A DNA stretch of 64,000 bases from an uncultured Eubacteriales bacterium (GCA_905188025.1 CAJJKI010000001.1:89800-153799), one strand, 5' to 3'. Counted from the first letter of the stretch, positions 36,939 to 46,656 are shown. The notes: a model not told the origin generated them from the sequence alone. Made by a program: numbers and translations.

Positions 36939-39011
36939 TTAATTTCCACCATTTTTCTTGATAATTTCTTCTGCAATAGACTTAGGAACTTCTTCGTAGT
37001 GATCCATTGTCATTGTAAATGTACCTCTACCTTGTGTATTAGATCTTAAGCTTGTTGCATAACCAAACATTTCAGCAAGTGGAACCATTGCCGTAAATGC
37101 AATAGCATTTCCTCTAGATTCTTGACCTAGTGGTTTACCTCTTCTTGAAGTAATATCTCCAATTACTCCACCAGTATATTCATCTGGTGCTACTACTACT
37201 ACTTTCATAATTGGTTCAAGTAGTACTGGTTTACATTTAGTCTTAGCTTCTTTTAATGCTAATGAAGCTGCAATCTTGAATGCCATTTCTGATGAGTCAA
37301 CATCATGATATGATCCAAAGAATAATGTAGCTTTAACGTCTACCATTGGATATCCAGCAAGAATACCAGATGCCATTGCTTCTTGTAAACCTTTATCAAC
37401 TACTGGGATGTATTCACGAGGAACAACACCACCAACAATTTTATCAACAAATTCATATCCTTTTTCAGGATTTGGTTCAAATCTAATTTCAACGTGACCA
37501 TATTGTCCACGACCACCTGATTGTTTAATATGTTTTCCAACACAATCAGCAGCTTGTGTAATTGTTTCACGGTATGCTACTTGTGGAGCACCAACAGTGG
37601 CTTCAACACCAAATTCTCTTCTCATTCTATCAATTAGAACGTCTAGGTGAAGTTCTCCCATACCAGAAATAACTGTTTGACCAGTTTCATGATCAGTCTT
37701 CATCTTAAATGTTGGATCTTCTTCAGCTAACTTAGCTAAAGCAATACCCATCTTATCTTGATCCGCCTTAGATTTTGGTTCTACTGCTTGTGAAATAACT
37801 GGTTCTGGGAATTCCATACCCTTAAGAATTGCAATCTTCTTCTCATCACATAGAGTATCAGCTGTAGTAGTATTCTTAAGACCTACTGCGGCAGCAATAT
37901 CTCCAGCATAAACCTCTTCAATTTCCTCTCTGTGGTTAGCATGCATTAATAAGATTCTTCCAACTCTTTCTTTTTCACCCTTAGTAGAATTCATTACATA
38001 AGATCCACTCTTTAAAGTACCAGAATATACTCTAAAGAAAGTAAGTTTTCCAACAAATGGATCAGTCATAACTTTAAATGCTAAAGCTGTAAATGGTTCA
38101 GAATCACTTGGATGTCTAAGTACCTCATTACCATTAGCGTCAGTACATTCAATTGAAGGTACATCAAGTGGACTTGGTAAATAGTCAATAACAGCGTCAA
38201 GAAGTGGTTTAATACCCATATTTCCTAATGCTGTTCCACACATGAATGGGAAAAATTCTGCCTTTAAAGTAGCTTCTCTAATAGCTTTCTTTAAAAGTTC
38301 TACTGATACTTCTCCACCATCAAGGTATGTCATCATTAATTCTTCATCATAATCAGCTACAGCTTCAATTAATATATTCCTATATTCTAAAGCTTTATCT
38401 TTTAAGTCTTCAGGAATTTCTATATCCTTAGCGTTTTCATCTTGGCTTCCATCAAATTCTAAAGCAGTCATTGTAACTAAGTTAACAACTCCTCTAAATT
38501 CATTTTCAGCTCCAATTGGTAATTCGATAGCAGCAGTCTTAGCTCCAAGCCTATCTTTTACACTATTCAAACTCATATAGAAGTCTGCACCCATCTTATC
38601 CATCTTATTAGAGAATATGATTCTAGGTACTTTATATTCGTTTGCTTGTCTCCATACTGTTTCACTTTGTGGTTCAACACCAGCTTGTGAATCAAGTAAT
38701 AAAACAGCTCCATCCAAAACTCTTAAACTTCTTTGTACTTCAATAGTAAAGTCTACGTGTCCTGGAGTATCTATAATATTGAATCTATGACCCTTCCAAT
38801 AAGCTGTAGTTGCTGCTGATGTAATTGTAATACCTCTTTCTTGTTCTTGTTCCATCCAGTCCATTTGGCTAGCTCCATCATGAGTTTCCCCAATTTTATG
38901 AATCTTTCCTGTATGGTATAAAACACGTTCAGTACAAGTAGTTTTACCAGCATCAATATGCGCCATAATTCCAATATTTCTTGTATTTTGTAAACTAATT
39001 TTACGAGCCAT
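36939..39011 (-). CDS. fusA: elongation factor G
   Basis: 690 aa with G1 AHIDAGKTTC, G3 DTPGHVDF and G4 NKMDKMGADF, then domain IV with GGRGQYGHVEIRF and domain V. It drives translocation and works with RRF in ribosome recycling. AGAAAGGAT precedes the ATG. It lies between rpsG (15-base gap) and tuf (73-base gap). Confidence 0.99.
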   Translation of the reverse strand: MARKISLQNTRNIGIMAHIDAGKTTCTERVLYHTGKIHKIGETHDGASQMDWMEQEQERGITITSAATTAYWKGHRFNIIDTPGHVDFTIEVQRSLRVLDGAVLLLDSQAGVEPQSETVWRQANEYKVPRIIFSNKMDKMGADFYMSLNSVKDRLGAKTAAIELPIGAENEFRGVVNLVTMTALEFDGSQDENAKDIEIPEDLKDKALEYRNILIEAVADYDEELMMTYLDGGEVSVELLKKAIREATLKAEFFPFMCGTALGNMGIKPLLDAVIDYLPSPLDVPSIECTDANGNEVLRHPSDSEPFTALAFKVMTDPFVGKLTFFRVYSGTLKSGSYVMNSTKGEKERVGRILLMHANHREEIEEVYAGDIAAAVGLKNTTTADTLCDEKKIAILKGMEFPEPVISQAVEPKSKADQDKMGIALAKLAEEDPTFKMKTDHETGQTVISGMGELHLDVLIDRMRREFGVEATVGAPQVAYRETITQAADCVGKHIKQSGGRGQYGHVEIRFEPNPEKGYEFVDKIVGGVVPREYIPVVDKGLQEAMASGILAGYPMVDVKATLFFGSYHDVDSSEMAFKIAASLALKEAKTKCKPVLLEPIMKVVVVAPDEYTGGVIGDITSRRGKPLGQESRGNAIAFTAMVPLAEMFGYATSLRSNTQGRGTFTMTMDHYEEVPKSIAEEIIKKNGGN

Positions 39012-39026
39012 ATTGTATTATCCTTT

Positions 39027-39494
39027 CTACCATTTATAATGAGCAAATGCTTTATTAGCTTCTGCCATTTTGTGTGTATCTTCTTTCTTTTTAACTGAAG
39101 CACCCACACCATTTGATGCATCAATTATTTCATTAGCTAAATTTTCAGCCATACTATGACCATTTCTAAGTCTAGCATAGTTAATTAACCATCTAAAAGC
39201 TAAAGCTTGTGCTCTTTCTGGTTTAACTTCTACTGGAACTTGATAGTTAGCTCCACCAACTCTTCTAGATTTAACTTCTAGAGCTGGTTTAATATTATTC
39301 ATTGCTTTTTCAAATACTGCCATTGGTTCTTCATGAGTCTTCTCTTGAATCATGTCGAAAGCTCCATATAAAATCTTTTGAGCAGTTCCCTTTTTACCAT
39401 CATTCATTATTTGATTGATAAGCTTAGTAACAACTTTAGATTTATATATTGGATCTGGTAGTACATCTCTTTTAGTAGCTTGTCTCTTTCTCAT
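39027..39494 (-). CDS. rpsG: 30S ribosomal protein S7
   Basis: 155 aa starting MRKRQATKRDVLPDPIY, with the family block VGGANYQVPVEV and the C-terminal AHYKW. It initiates assembly of the 30S head by binding 16S rRNA. GGGAGGAAG precedes the ATG. Confidence 0.99.
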   Translation of the reverse strand: MRKRQATKRDVLPDPIYKSKVVTKLINQIMNDGKKGTAQKILYGAFDMIQEKTHEEPMAVFEKAMNNIKPALEVKSRRVGGANYQVPVEVKPERAQALAFRWLINYARLRNGHSMAENLANEIIDASNGVGASVKKKEDTHKMAEANKAFAHYKW

Positions 39495-39529
39495 TGTCTT
39501 CCTCCCTTCAAAATTATTTATTAATTTAT

Positions 39530-39943
39530 TTATTTCTTAGGTCTCTTAGCACCGTATTTACTTCTTCCTTGTTTACGGTCTTGAACTCCAGCAGTATCCA
39601 TAGTACCACGAATAATATGATAACGAACACCGATTAAGTCTTTAACTCTTCCACCTCTAATTAGAACAACACTATGTTCTTGTAGATTATGTCCAATTCC
39701 TGGAATATAACAAGTAACTTCCATTCCATTAGATAATCTAACTCTCGCATATTTTCTTAAAGCAGAGTTTGGCTTCTTAGGTGTCATTGTTCCAACTCTT
39801 GTACATACTCCTCTTTTTTGTGGAGATGTTTGATTAGTTTGTTTTCTGTCAATAGTATTCATTCCAACTAATAAAGCTGGTGATTTACTTTTCTTCTTCT
39901 TGTTTCCTCTACCTTTTCTAATTATTTGATTTACTGTAGGCAT
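39530..39943 (-). CDS. rpsL: 30S ribosomal protein S12
   Basis: 137 aa from the ATG at 39943 (MPTVNQIIRKGRG), preceded by GGAGGAATA; the open frame extends 24 codons upstream into the leader. The decoding-centre block TPKKPNSALRKYARV has the streptomycin-sensitive Lys. It is the first gene of the str operon; promoter at 40074-40102. Confidence 0.99.
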   Translation of the reverse strand: MPTVNQIIRKGRGNKKKKSKSPALLVGMNTIDRKQTNQTSPQKRGVCTRVGTMTPKKPNSALRKYARVRLSNGMEVTCYIPGIGHNLQEHSVVLIRGGRVKDLIGVRYHIIRGTMDTAGVQDRKQGRSKYGAKRPKK

Positions 39944-40073
39944 TTTTATTCCTCCTCCCTCAAATTTTCCTAGATAAATTAATGCATTTATCATACACAT
40001 ATCCAGGTGTATCATATTTCTCTATAAATATAAGTTCTGCCACATGACAAAACTTAAATTCATGAACATTTTA

Positions 40074-40102
40074 ATAATACAATAGAATTCCCCATTAGTC
40101 AA
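40074..40102 (-). promoter_or_regulatory. promoter of rpsL-rpsG-fusA-tuf
   Basis: Minus strand TTGACT (40102-40097), 17-base spacer, TATTAT (40079-40074), leaving a leader of about 125 bases. The rest of 39944-40305 holds this leader, the terminator at 40195-40220, and no gene. Confidence 0.75.
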
Positions 40103-40194
40103 GCATTTTTTATCAATATCCCCATAAAGTTAACTAAATTCCCATTAATATCTATCAAATACAATTATATATATATTATTTAACTCAAGAAAAA

Positions 40195-40220
40195 AGAACT
40201 AATAATCATCTATTAGCTCT
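40195..40220 (-). terminator. probable terminator of the 317-aa gene
   Basis: A 10-bp stem (AGAACTAATA/TATTAGCTCT, one wobble) with a six-base loop and TTTTTTC on the minus strand, about 85 bases past the stop at 40306. Confidence 0.7.
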
Positions 40221-40305
40221 ATTATTAAATAAAGATACCTAAATAGAAATCTTATTCACTCTTATCATATCACTTCACTATAAAACCATAATATTCAATT
40301 TTAAA

Positions 40306-41259
40306 TTATTTTACTTGATTATCTATTTCAGTTTTAATACGTCTTAATAATTTTATACTTGATTCATTTTCATTAGTTGCTTGACAAGTTAACGTATTAA
40401 CATTACTACTAGAGAAAAACTGATATCTTCCAAAGTAAAAAACTCTACTAAGGTTTATTAATGCTTCATTTTGATTTGGTTCACTAGAAATTGCTTCTCT
40501 TATAGTTTCTCCAACGACTTTAATTATTTGTTTAGGCTCTTTAGCAAACCTTACATTATTCAAAATACTTACTGTTTCTCCTAAAGGATATAATCTATTA
40601 ATCTTTCGTTGTAAATCTAACGACAACGGCATTTTTTTATCTTTATACACTCTAAATGCATAGTCACCTTCTAAAGCAATATTAAATCCTAACAAAATAG
40701 ATACCATTGTTTGAATTTTTATATTAATATCTTTATTAGTAAAATCAGGATTTTCATTATAAAATAATTTGTACATTTCTATTAACGCTTTATCATCTAT
40801 ATCCAAAGCAATACCTTTAACATTTTTCAAATAATATATTTGTTTTATGATTTCAGTAATTTCTTTAGACATTAATTCAACACTTGAATAATCATCAATA
40901 TCAGTTTTATTGTAATCCAAATTTATTCCATATTGTGCTTCATATTTAATTCTATATTTATTACTTTCTTCTTTAGTTTTCTCATAAAATAACAAACTAG
41001 AATTATCATACTCTACAAATTCTAAACCATTTTCATCTTGATAAAAGATAGATAATTTTTTTTCATCACAATCTTTCAAAATTGTCCTAACAATACTAAC
41101 ATTTTCTAGCATAAAATCATGTCTATGATTATTTATAAAATCTTCTAATAATGCATCAATCTTATCTAAATTAGTATTAGCATGTGGCATACCAACAAAA
41201 ACTATTTTAGTACTACCATTTATAGAATTTAATTCTTTTCTAATATTTATCAAATCCAT
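40306..41259 (-). CDS. hypothetical cytoplasmic protein, 317 aa
   Basis: No signal peptide or membrane segment. The N-terminal third has alternating strands and helices (STKIVFVGMPHANT), and the C-terminal two thirds are helical. I see no Walker motif or known catalytic pattern and do not recognise the family. AAGGAGAG precedes the ATG. It stands alone between the str operon and the ABC transporter. Confidence 0.6.
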   Translation of the reverse strand: MDLINIRKELNSINGSTKIVFVGMPHANTNLDKIDALLEDFINNHRHDFMLENVSIVRTILKDCDEKKLSIFYQDENGLEFVEYDNSSLLFYEKTKEESNKYRIKYEAQYGINLDYNKTDIDDYSSVELMSKEITEIIKQIYYLKNVKGIALDIDDKALIEMYKLFYNENPDFTNKDINIKIQTMVSILLGFNIALEGDYAFRVYKDKKMPLSLDLQRKINRLYPLGETVSILNNVRFAKEPKQIIKVVGETIREAISSEPNQNEALINLSRVFYFGRYQFFSSSNVNTLTCQATNENESSIKLLRRIKTEIDNQVK

Positions 41260-41420
41260 AAACCCTCTCTCCTTACTTACCTATATCATAGCATATTTTT
41301 TATAAAAAGCAACCTTCTATTATAATATTCAATCATTTTAATCAAATTTAATTATAGATTAATCTTATATACTCTATATCAGTAACTAGATAACTATCAC
41401 TTCACTATATCCATCAATAT

Positions 41421-43595
41421 CTACCTATTATATATACATTTAGTAATATCTAATTTACTAGCTCTCCTACTAGGAATACTACCCGCTAATCTAACAATAA
41501 TCATATTTATTATCACTACTAATAATATAATCTTATAGTCAACTACCAGCATATTCTCTAACTTAGTAGTAGTATACACTATCCTGTTAACAGGCTCCAC
41601 TAATCCCATCAAACATAATATTCCAATCAAAGAACTCATCAAACTAATTAATCCATTTTCATAATTAAATATACCTCTAATATTCTTCTTACTAATACCT
41701 ATTCCTCTCAAAATACCTATCTCTTTCTTTCTCTCAAGTACCCTAATACTAGTAATTATACCAATCATTATTAAAGATACTACTATAGCTACTACCGAAA
41801 AAATAATTAATACTATACTAATAATTCCTATAAAGTTTCTAACTATCTCAATACTACTAGCCATCATATCTTCATATATTATCTTATCATGATTCTTATT
41901 AAACTTATCAAGTGCTTCTATTAATTCCTTCTTATCATATAAACTATCTACATATATCTCTATCCCTACTGGAGTATTACCCCCTCCTATATAACTAAGA
42001 GTAGCATCCTTATCCCCCTCTATTCCTAACACATTATTATTACTATTAACTTGACTTATTACTATATCACTACTTCTATTAATATTCCTAATCTTATCAT
42101 ATAATTCCTTATCATAATAAATATAATCTCCTCCTATATTATCATCATCCTCTTGAATAATACCCACTATCTCAACTTCAATATAACTATCATTATACAT
42201 TTTATCTATATCACTATTAATATAATAATATGAGCCATTCTTAGTATATAAATTATTATTATCAACTACTCTTATCTTCTTACCAATAATACTATCATAA
42301 TCTATCCCAATACCATTACCATCACTCTTATCATATATTCCTAAATATTCCCCTAATTGACTACTAATCATATTATTACTATCTATCTTAAGTAATACAT
42401 CATTCCATTCATTAACTATTCCTGATCCTGCTATAACCTTGTAATTATCATCTATATATTCCCTACTAGGAATCATCTTTATATAACTATTATCAATAAA
42501 TTTCTTCCCATCACTTATAAAATATAACCTATCACCATAATTATAATTAATAGTCTTATCTATCCCTAATCCTTCTATATAACTAACATACTCATCCGTT
42601 ATCTCATTCTTATACTTAACATTATTCTTAATATATATCTTATCATCATCATATCCCTTATCCCAGTCATTATCTTCCATATATTCATAATTATTAATAG
42701 TAACAGGAAATACCCCTACAATATCCTTCTCCAGTTCATTTAACTCTTTATTAAAATTACTAGATAAAGATAACACCAATAGCATACTAATAATACCTAA
42801 AGATAAAGCTAATACCGTCATAATAGTCCTACCCTTATTCTCTCTAACATGCAAAAAAGCTAACTTTCTAATAATCCTTGTACTTATCTTCTTCTTAATA
42901 AACTTACTCTTATCAATTACCTCTAAAGAATTATCATTATCCATTCCCTCTTTATCATCTATCTTTCCATCATGTATATTAATAATCCTATCACTATATC
43001 TATTAGCTAAATCCTTATCATGACTAACTACTATTACTAACCTATTCTTACTAATCTTCTTAAGAATATCCATAACCATAATCCCATTATCCTCATCAAG
43101 TGCTCCCGTAGGCTCATCACATAGTAAAATTCTTGGATCATTAACAAGTGATCTAGCAATAGCTACCCTCTGCTTCTCTCCTCCCGATAACTTATCTACC
43201 GTTATATTTCTCTTATCATATATATCTAACTGTTTAAGTAATGTATCAACATATTCCTTATCATTATTACTAAGACCTATCCTAACATTATCATATACAT
43301 TCATATATTCAATTAAATTATAATCCTGATAAATATATCCTACTACCTGATTCCTATAACTATCTAACCAACTATCATTATACTGAAATATATCCTTCCC
43401 TTCATATAACACTCTTCCCTCATCACTCTTTAAATTACCTGCTATTATATTTAACAAAGTACTCTTTCCTGATCCTGACATACCCAATATAAATACCATT
43501 CCCTTATCCTTAAAATTAATATTTATATCTTCCAAAATCATCTTTTTATTTTTTCCATATTCATAGTATTTACTTACATTCTCTATCTTTAACAT
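41421..43595 (-). CDS. ABC transporter: ATPase fused to FtsX-like permease (MacB type)
   Basis: 724 aa. The N-terminal ATPase (1-220) has Walker A GMSGSGKST, signature LSGGEKQRVAIARS and Walker B ILLCDEPTGALDE. A permease half follows: one membrane helix near residue 255, a 300-aa extracytoplasmic domain, and three C-terminal helices typical of the FtsX/MacB fold. Such pumps move peptides or lipoproteins, or give bacitracin-type antibiotic resistance. The ATG at 43595 follows AGGAGAATT; the frame is open 22 codons further without a site. Confidence 0.88.
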   Translation of the reverse strand: MLKIENVSKYYEYGKNKKMILEDININFKDKGMVFILGMSGSGKSTLLNIIAGNLKSDEGRVLYEGKDIFQYNDSWLDSYRNQVVGYIYQDYNLIEYMNVYDNVRIGLSNNDKEYVDTLLKQLDIYDKRNITVDKLSGGEKQRVAIARSLVNDPRILLCDEPTGALDEDNGIMVMDILKKISKNRLVIVVSHDKDLANRYSDRIINIHDGKIDDKEGMDNDNSLEVIDKSKFIKKKISTRIIRKLAFLHVRENKGRTIMTVLALSLGIISMLLVLSLSSNFNKELNELEKDIVGVFPVTINNYEYMEDNDWDKGYDDDKIYIKNNVKYKNEITDEYVSYIEGLGIDKTINYNYGDRLYFISDGKKFIDNSYIKMIPSREYIDDNYKVIAGSGIVNEWNDVLLKIDSNNMISSQLGEYLGIYDKSDGNGIGIDYDSIIGKKIRVVDNNNLYTKNGSYYYINSDIDKMYNDSYIEVEIVGIIQEDDDNIGGDYIYYDKELYDKIRNINRSSDIVISQVNSNNNVLGIEGDKDATLSYIGGGNTPVGIEIYVDSLYDKKELIEALDKFNKNHDKIIYEDMMASSIEIVRNFIGIISIVLIIFSVVAIVVSLIMIGIITSIRVLERKKEIGILRGIGISKKNIRGIFNYENGLISLMSSLIGILCLMGLVEPVNRIVYTTTKLENMLVVDYKIILLVVIINMIIVRLAGSIPSRRASKLDITKCIYNR

Positions 43596-43694
43596 AATTC
43601 TCCTTCTATAAACATGAAAGCTAGACAATCCCACTATATCAATAAATCTTATCCATGTCAAACTTATTTACTACTAGTTATTTTTATACAGTTA

Positions 43695-43717
43695 AAAACT
43701 AGCAAAAAGCTAGTTTT
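43695..43717 (-). terminator. terminator downstream of the FGE-like gene
   Basis: A 9-bp stem (AAAACTAGC/GCTAGTTTT) with an A5 loop, then TTTTTAAC on the minus strand. It lies 48 bases after the distal TGA (43765), not after the premature one, which supports 43765 as the original gene end. Confidence 0.8.
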
Positions 43718-43764
43718 ACTCTCTGTATCACTAAATATCCCTATCAATATCCATTCTCTATCAA

Positions 43765-46008
43765 TCACCCTACATATGATATGACTGAACGGAAAGCACC
43801 CCCATAGTTGGTATTAGCGTCGCCTTGGTTACCTCTAAAACAAAATGCACCAGCAGTTTCACTATTGTAGTAGAAGTCACCACGCTCAAACCACGGATCG
43901 TAGGCGTAGACAAATCCAGCGGCATCACCATACCAGCTGTTTACTTCTGATAATCCATGACCGTAACATATTCCTCCATTACACGCAGTTAACTCATTTA
44001 TTGAGGTTCAATTTTCAGCCTTGTAAACGTCATAATATTTACTATCAGGAAAATCTACTCCTGTATATGAGCTCCCATTACTTCCTACTAACCCAGTAAA
44101 TCCAGAATTTCCACTCCATAAAGTACCATTGGAATTAGCAAATACTCCCATTACCCATTCCCACGATCCTCCGGACATATCATATACCCCTGTTATATTA
44201 CCAGTTGTACTAGCCACTTTACTTATATCATGGGTAGTACTTTTAATATCGGTATTATATTCAAATAAATATCCATCCCAGGTGTAAAAACCATACCAAT
44301 TATATTGCGTCGTAGAAGTCTGGTCAGTATATACAGTATTTATGGCTGTACTCCCTCCAACATTTCCACCACTACGGCCAGTATGCATATCAGTTGAATT
44401 ATTAAAATTTATTTCCCTATTCACTCCGTATTTAGAATGTGATAAATAAGCTACCGCTCCCCATTCACTATTCTTCATCATATGAGCATCAATCTTTGAA
44501 GTAGAACCATATACACTTGTGCCTAATTTTTGTGCTGTGGTAAACTGCGCTGATATTTTTTGATTTCTAAGTGACTGAAGATTTGGTTTTATTGTCGGAG
44601 TATCCTCTATACCAGTAGTTTCAAATTTACCGACCCATATTCCATTAAGAATCTCATTTTGTTCTAGTATTCCATCACTATTATTATCCCACCAAAAAGC
44701 TGGATGAGTTATATAATCACCTATTTGAGGAACAGCACTCTTAACTACTGTTTCATTAGTTTCAATAAATGTACCAGTTGGAGTTATTTGATCAGTATTA
44801 TCTTCATTATACATGTTAATCATATTTTCAATCGGAATAGGACCTGCATCTTCTACACCCTGTACTATTGAACTTCCAGTATTCAAAACATTATTTACGT
44901 CAGTAGTAGCTTGTTCTAAAGTATAGCTAGTATTCATTTCAGCTGATATAAAACTATGAAACCAAGTAATTAACTTTTGTTTTTCTAAAGCAGTAACACT
45001 ATATGGAGCATTATAACATTCAGAATTATCAATAAGATTAGGATTTTCTAAATCAGCACAACTACCAATCGTTTGTACATTTGGAACATAAGCCTTAGTA
45101 TTTTTATTTTCAAAAACTATTTGTATTTCCTGTTCTTGACCGGTTTTACTTTCATTATCTACTGACCATATTTTATATTTATACCTTGGTATCCATACAT
45201 AATATGCTAATATGTCATCTTCATTTACTGTAACCCCTGTAGTATTCAAATAATTTGCTCTTGAATTATTATTAACAAGCACTACATTTGCCCATTGTTT
45301 TTTCTTATAATTGTACCAGCTAGTATCATCTTTTGATATTGTTTTAGTTATTCCAGTATCCGATATAACTACCGGTATCATTCCATCATCTAAATCAGGT
45401 ACATTAGGTTCTACCGGTATTGCATCAGTACAGCTACCATTTAATGATAAACTGAATGATTGATCCATCGTATCACTGCTAGTCTCATTTGCATCTAACC
45501 ATATCCATAAATAATATGTACTAGTGTCACTTGCACTAAAAGTTTCACTATCTAAAAGCCTTATCTTGTTTCCTGCTTTCTTACCATTAAAGTTTCCACT
45601 AGCTATAACTCCAGTAGTATTACTAGTACTACTCGTAGTAAATGCATACTTAAAGTTAACACTATTTGATAGACCACTATCTAGTTTATTTATATCTAGC
45701 CATAAATCCATATATATAGTTTTACCACTTTCATTAATTGTCGGAGTTACCTTTACTTCTCTTTTTATATAATTAGCTGAAGTACTACTGTTAACTAAAG
45801 TTGGTACAATTATTGCACTATTATTAGTAATGCTTCCACCACCATCTGCTGCACATGAAAAAGTTCTCTCTACCGTAAATACAATATTAGTCTTTTGCGC
45901 TTCACTACTTATCCATGAAAAGTATGCTAAAGATCCACCAATTATTGTAAATATAACAGTCAATATTACCAATACTAAAATTATCTTTTTATTCTTATCA
46001 TTATCCAT
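43765..46008 (-). pseudogene. large surface protein with C-terminal FGE/C-lectin-like domain, split by an in-frame TGA
   Basis: The ATG at 46008 (GGAGGTAA before it) opens a single membrane anchor (about 9-28) and an extracytoplasmic protein. An FGE-sulfatase-like domain is visible from about residue 430, with GVYDMSGGSWEWVMG near 615. A TGA at 44010-44008 stops the frame after 666 aa. The same frame continues without defect for 80 codons (CNGGICYGHGLSE, WYGDAAGF, PWFERGDFYYN, GAFRSVISY) to a TGA at 43765, which completes the domain as in relatives I recall. Twenty of these 80 codons end in C, far above the neighbours. It may be a nonsense mutant, a readthrough gene, or a retroelement-diversified target. 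Confidence 0.75.
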
Positions 46009-46028
46009 AAGCTTTACCTCCAAATGGT

Positions 46029-46219
46029 ACTAAAGTATTCTACTTTAATACACTTGAAATTTTTTGTAAGGTATTGAAAATAAAGAGATTATATGAATTT
46101 AATGTATTTCAAAACATAATATTTTTATCAATTTAAAACATATTCTATCTTTACATAAAACCTTATATTTGCTATAATTATATCAAGATAGAAATGGTAT
46201 TAAAGTAGAATACTTTAGT
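46029..46219. repeat. perfect 23-bp inverted repeats around 145 bp: candidate invertible promoter
   Basis: The sequence 46029-46051 is the exact reverse complement of 46197-46219 (23 of 23). Each arm is itself nearly palindromic (TTAAAGTA and TACTTTA around GAA or TTC), like a recombinase crossover site with an asymmetric centre. The left arm ends 21 bases before the FGE-like start codon. The enclosed 145 bp hold a strong promoter facing plus, away from that gene. A paired-operator function is the main alternative. Confidence 0.7.
46150..46178 (+). promoter_or_regulatory. promoter inside the inverted-repeat segment, facing away from the surface gene
   Basis: TTTACA (46150-46155), 17-base spacer, TATAAT (46173-46178). 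Inversion of the segment would turn it to read into the FGE-like gene at 46008. A weaker minus-strand TATAAT (46093-46088) lacks a good -35. Confidence 0.65.
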
Positions 46220-46283
46220 GTCATTTTTTGTTTTTAAATATTAAATTATTGATATTTTTATATCTTTATATTATAATGAATAT

Positions 46284-46388
46284 AGATGAAGGAAACTTCA
46301 TACAATAAAAAGGAACACTTAGTATTAGTGTGCTAAGTACTCCAATTTGGTTTGTGTACCTAACAAACTATGTTAGGTACGTTTTTTA
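46284..46388 (+). ncRNA. candidate antitoxin small RNA
   Basis: A promoter with TTGATA (46249-46254), a 17-base spacer and TATAAT (46272-46277) gives a predicted start near 46284. The RNA begins with a 6-bp hairpin closed by a GAAA tetraloop (ATGAAG-GAAA-CTTCAT). An ACTTAG/CTAAGT hairpin follows, and it ends at a 9-bp terminator. No ORF with a ribosome site is inside. It converges on, and is complementary to, the 3' part of the small hydrophobic-peptide transcript on the minus strand. A related RNA lies at 46657-46733. Confidence 0.6.
46356..46387 (+). terminator. terminator of the candidate antitoxin RNA
   Basis: GTACCTAAC/GTTAGGTAC stem (9 bp), seven-base loop, then GTTTTTT. The T-run overlaps the stop codon of the peptide gene on the other strand. 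Confidence 0.9.
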
Positions 46389-46472
46389 TTTTATAATCAA
46401 CAAGATGATTATTAATAGTAAAAGGAGGATTATAATACTATGGAAAATATTTATATAATCTTTCTTACTCAT
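46386..46472 (-). CDS. candidate type I toxin peptide, 28 aa
   Basis: The peptide has a short polar start (MSKKDYINIFHS), then 15 residues of only Ile and Leu, and ends with Lys. This forms one membrane helix with charged ends, like type I toxins such as TxpA and BsrG. The Shine-Dalgarno site TGGGAGGTGA (46487-46478) is close to ideal. A consensus promoter lies at 46538-46566. The predicted mRNA 5' end (46531-46508) is complementary to its own 3' region (46313-46343): CTAAGTGTTC and GGAGTAC arms. This is the 5'-3' lock seen in type I toxin mRNAs. Function is inferred from structure and layout. Confidence 0.65.
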   Translation of the reverse strand: MSKKDYINIFHSIIILLLLLIIILLIIK

Positions 46473-46537
46473 TAAAATCACCTCCCAATCTTATTTTATA
46501 AGAATAAGGAGTACCTAACTGCTAAGTGTTCTCATAC

Positions 46538-46566
46538 ATAATAACAGGTTATTTTTGTCTTGTCAA
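46538..46566 (-). promoter_or_regulatory. promoter of the candidate toxin peptide
   Basis: Minus strand TTGACA (46566-46561), 17-base spacer, TATTAT (46543-46538). Transcription should start near 46531, at the beginning of the self-complementary 5' element. Confidence 0.8.
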
Positions 46567-46656
46567 ACATTTTATCTTAAAGTTAATTTTTCAAAAAATT
46601 AATTAACTTTAAGTTAAATACTTGATGAAAAATAGTTTTTATATTATAATGAATAT

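Noticed and set aside
43765..44010. TGA reassigned to Trp as an explanation for the split surface gene
   Set aside because: xseA ends in TGA within a classic 14-base overlap with xseB. Conserved genes use TGG for Trp with no internal TGA, and the surface gene itself ends at a TGA at 43765.
43845..44099. Plus-strand ORF of 84 codons opposite the lectin-like tail
   Set aside because: No ribosome site, basic low-quality translation, and the minus frame has clear domain similarity. It is a shadow of the GC-richer tail.
46440..46475. An 11-codon plus-strand ORF with AGGAGG upstream, inside the toxin locus
   Set aside because: It is the exact antisense of the better supported 28-aa peptide. The AGGAGG arises from its Leu/Ile codons, and the plus-strand small RNA terminates before it.
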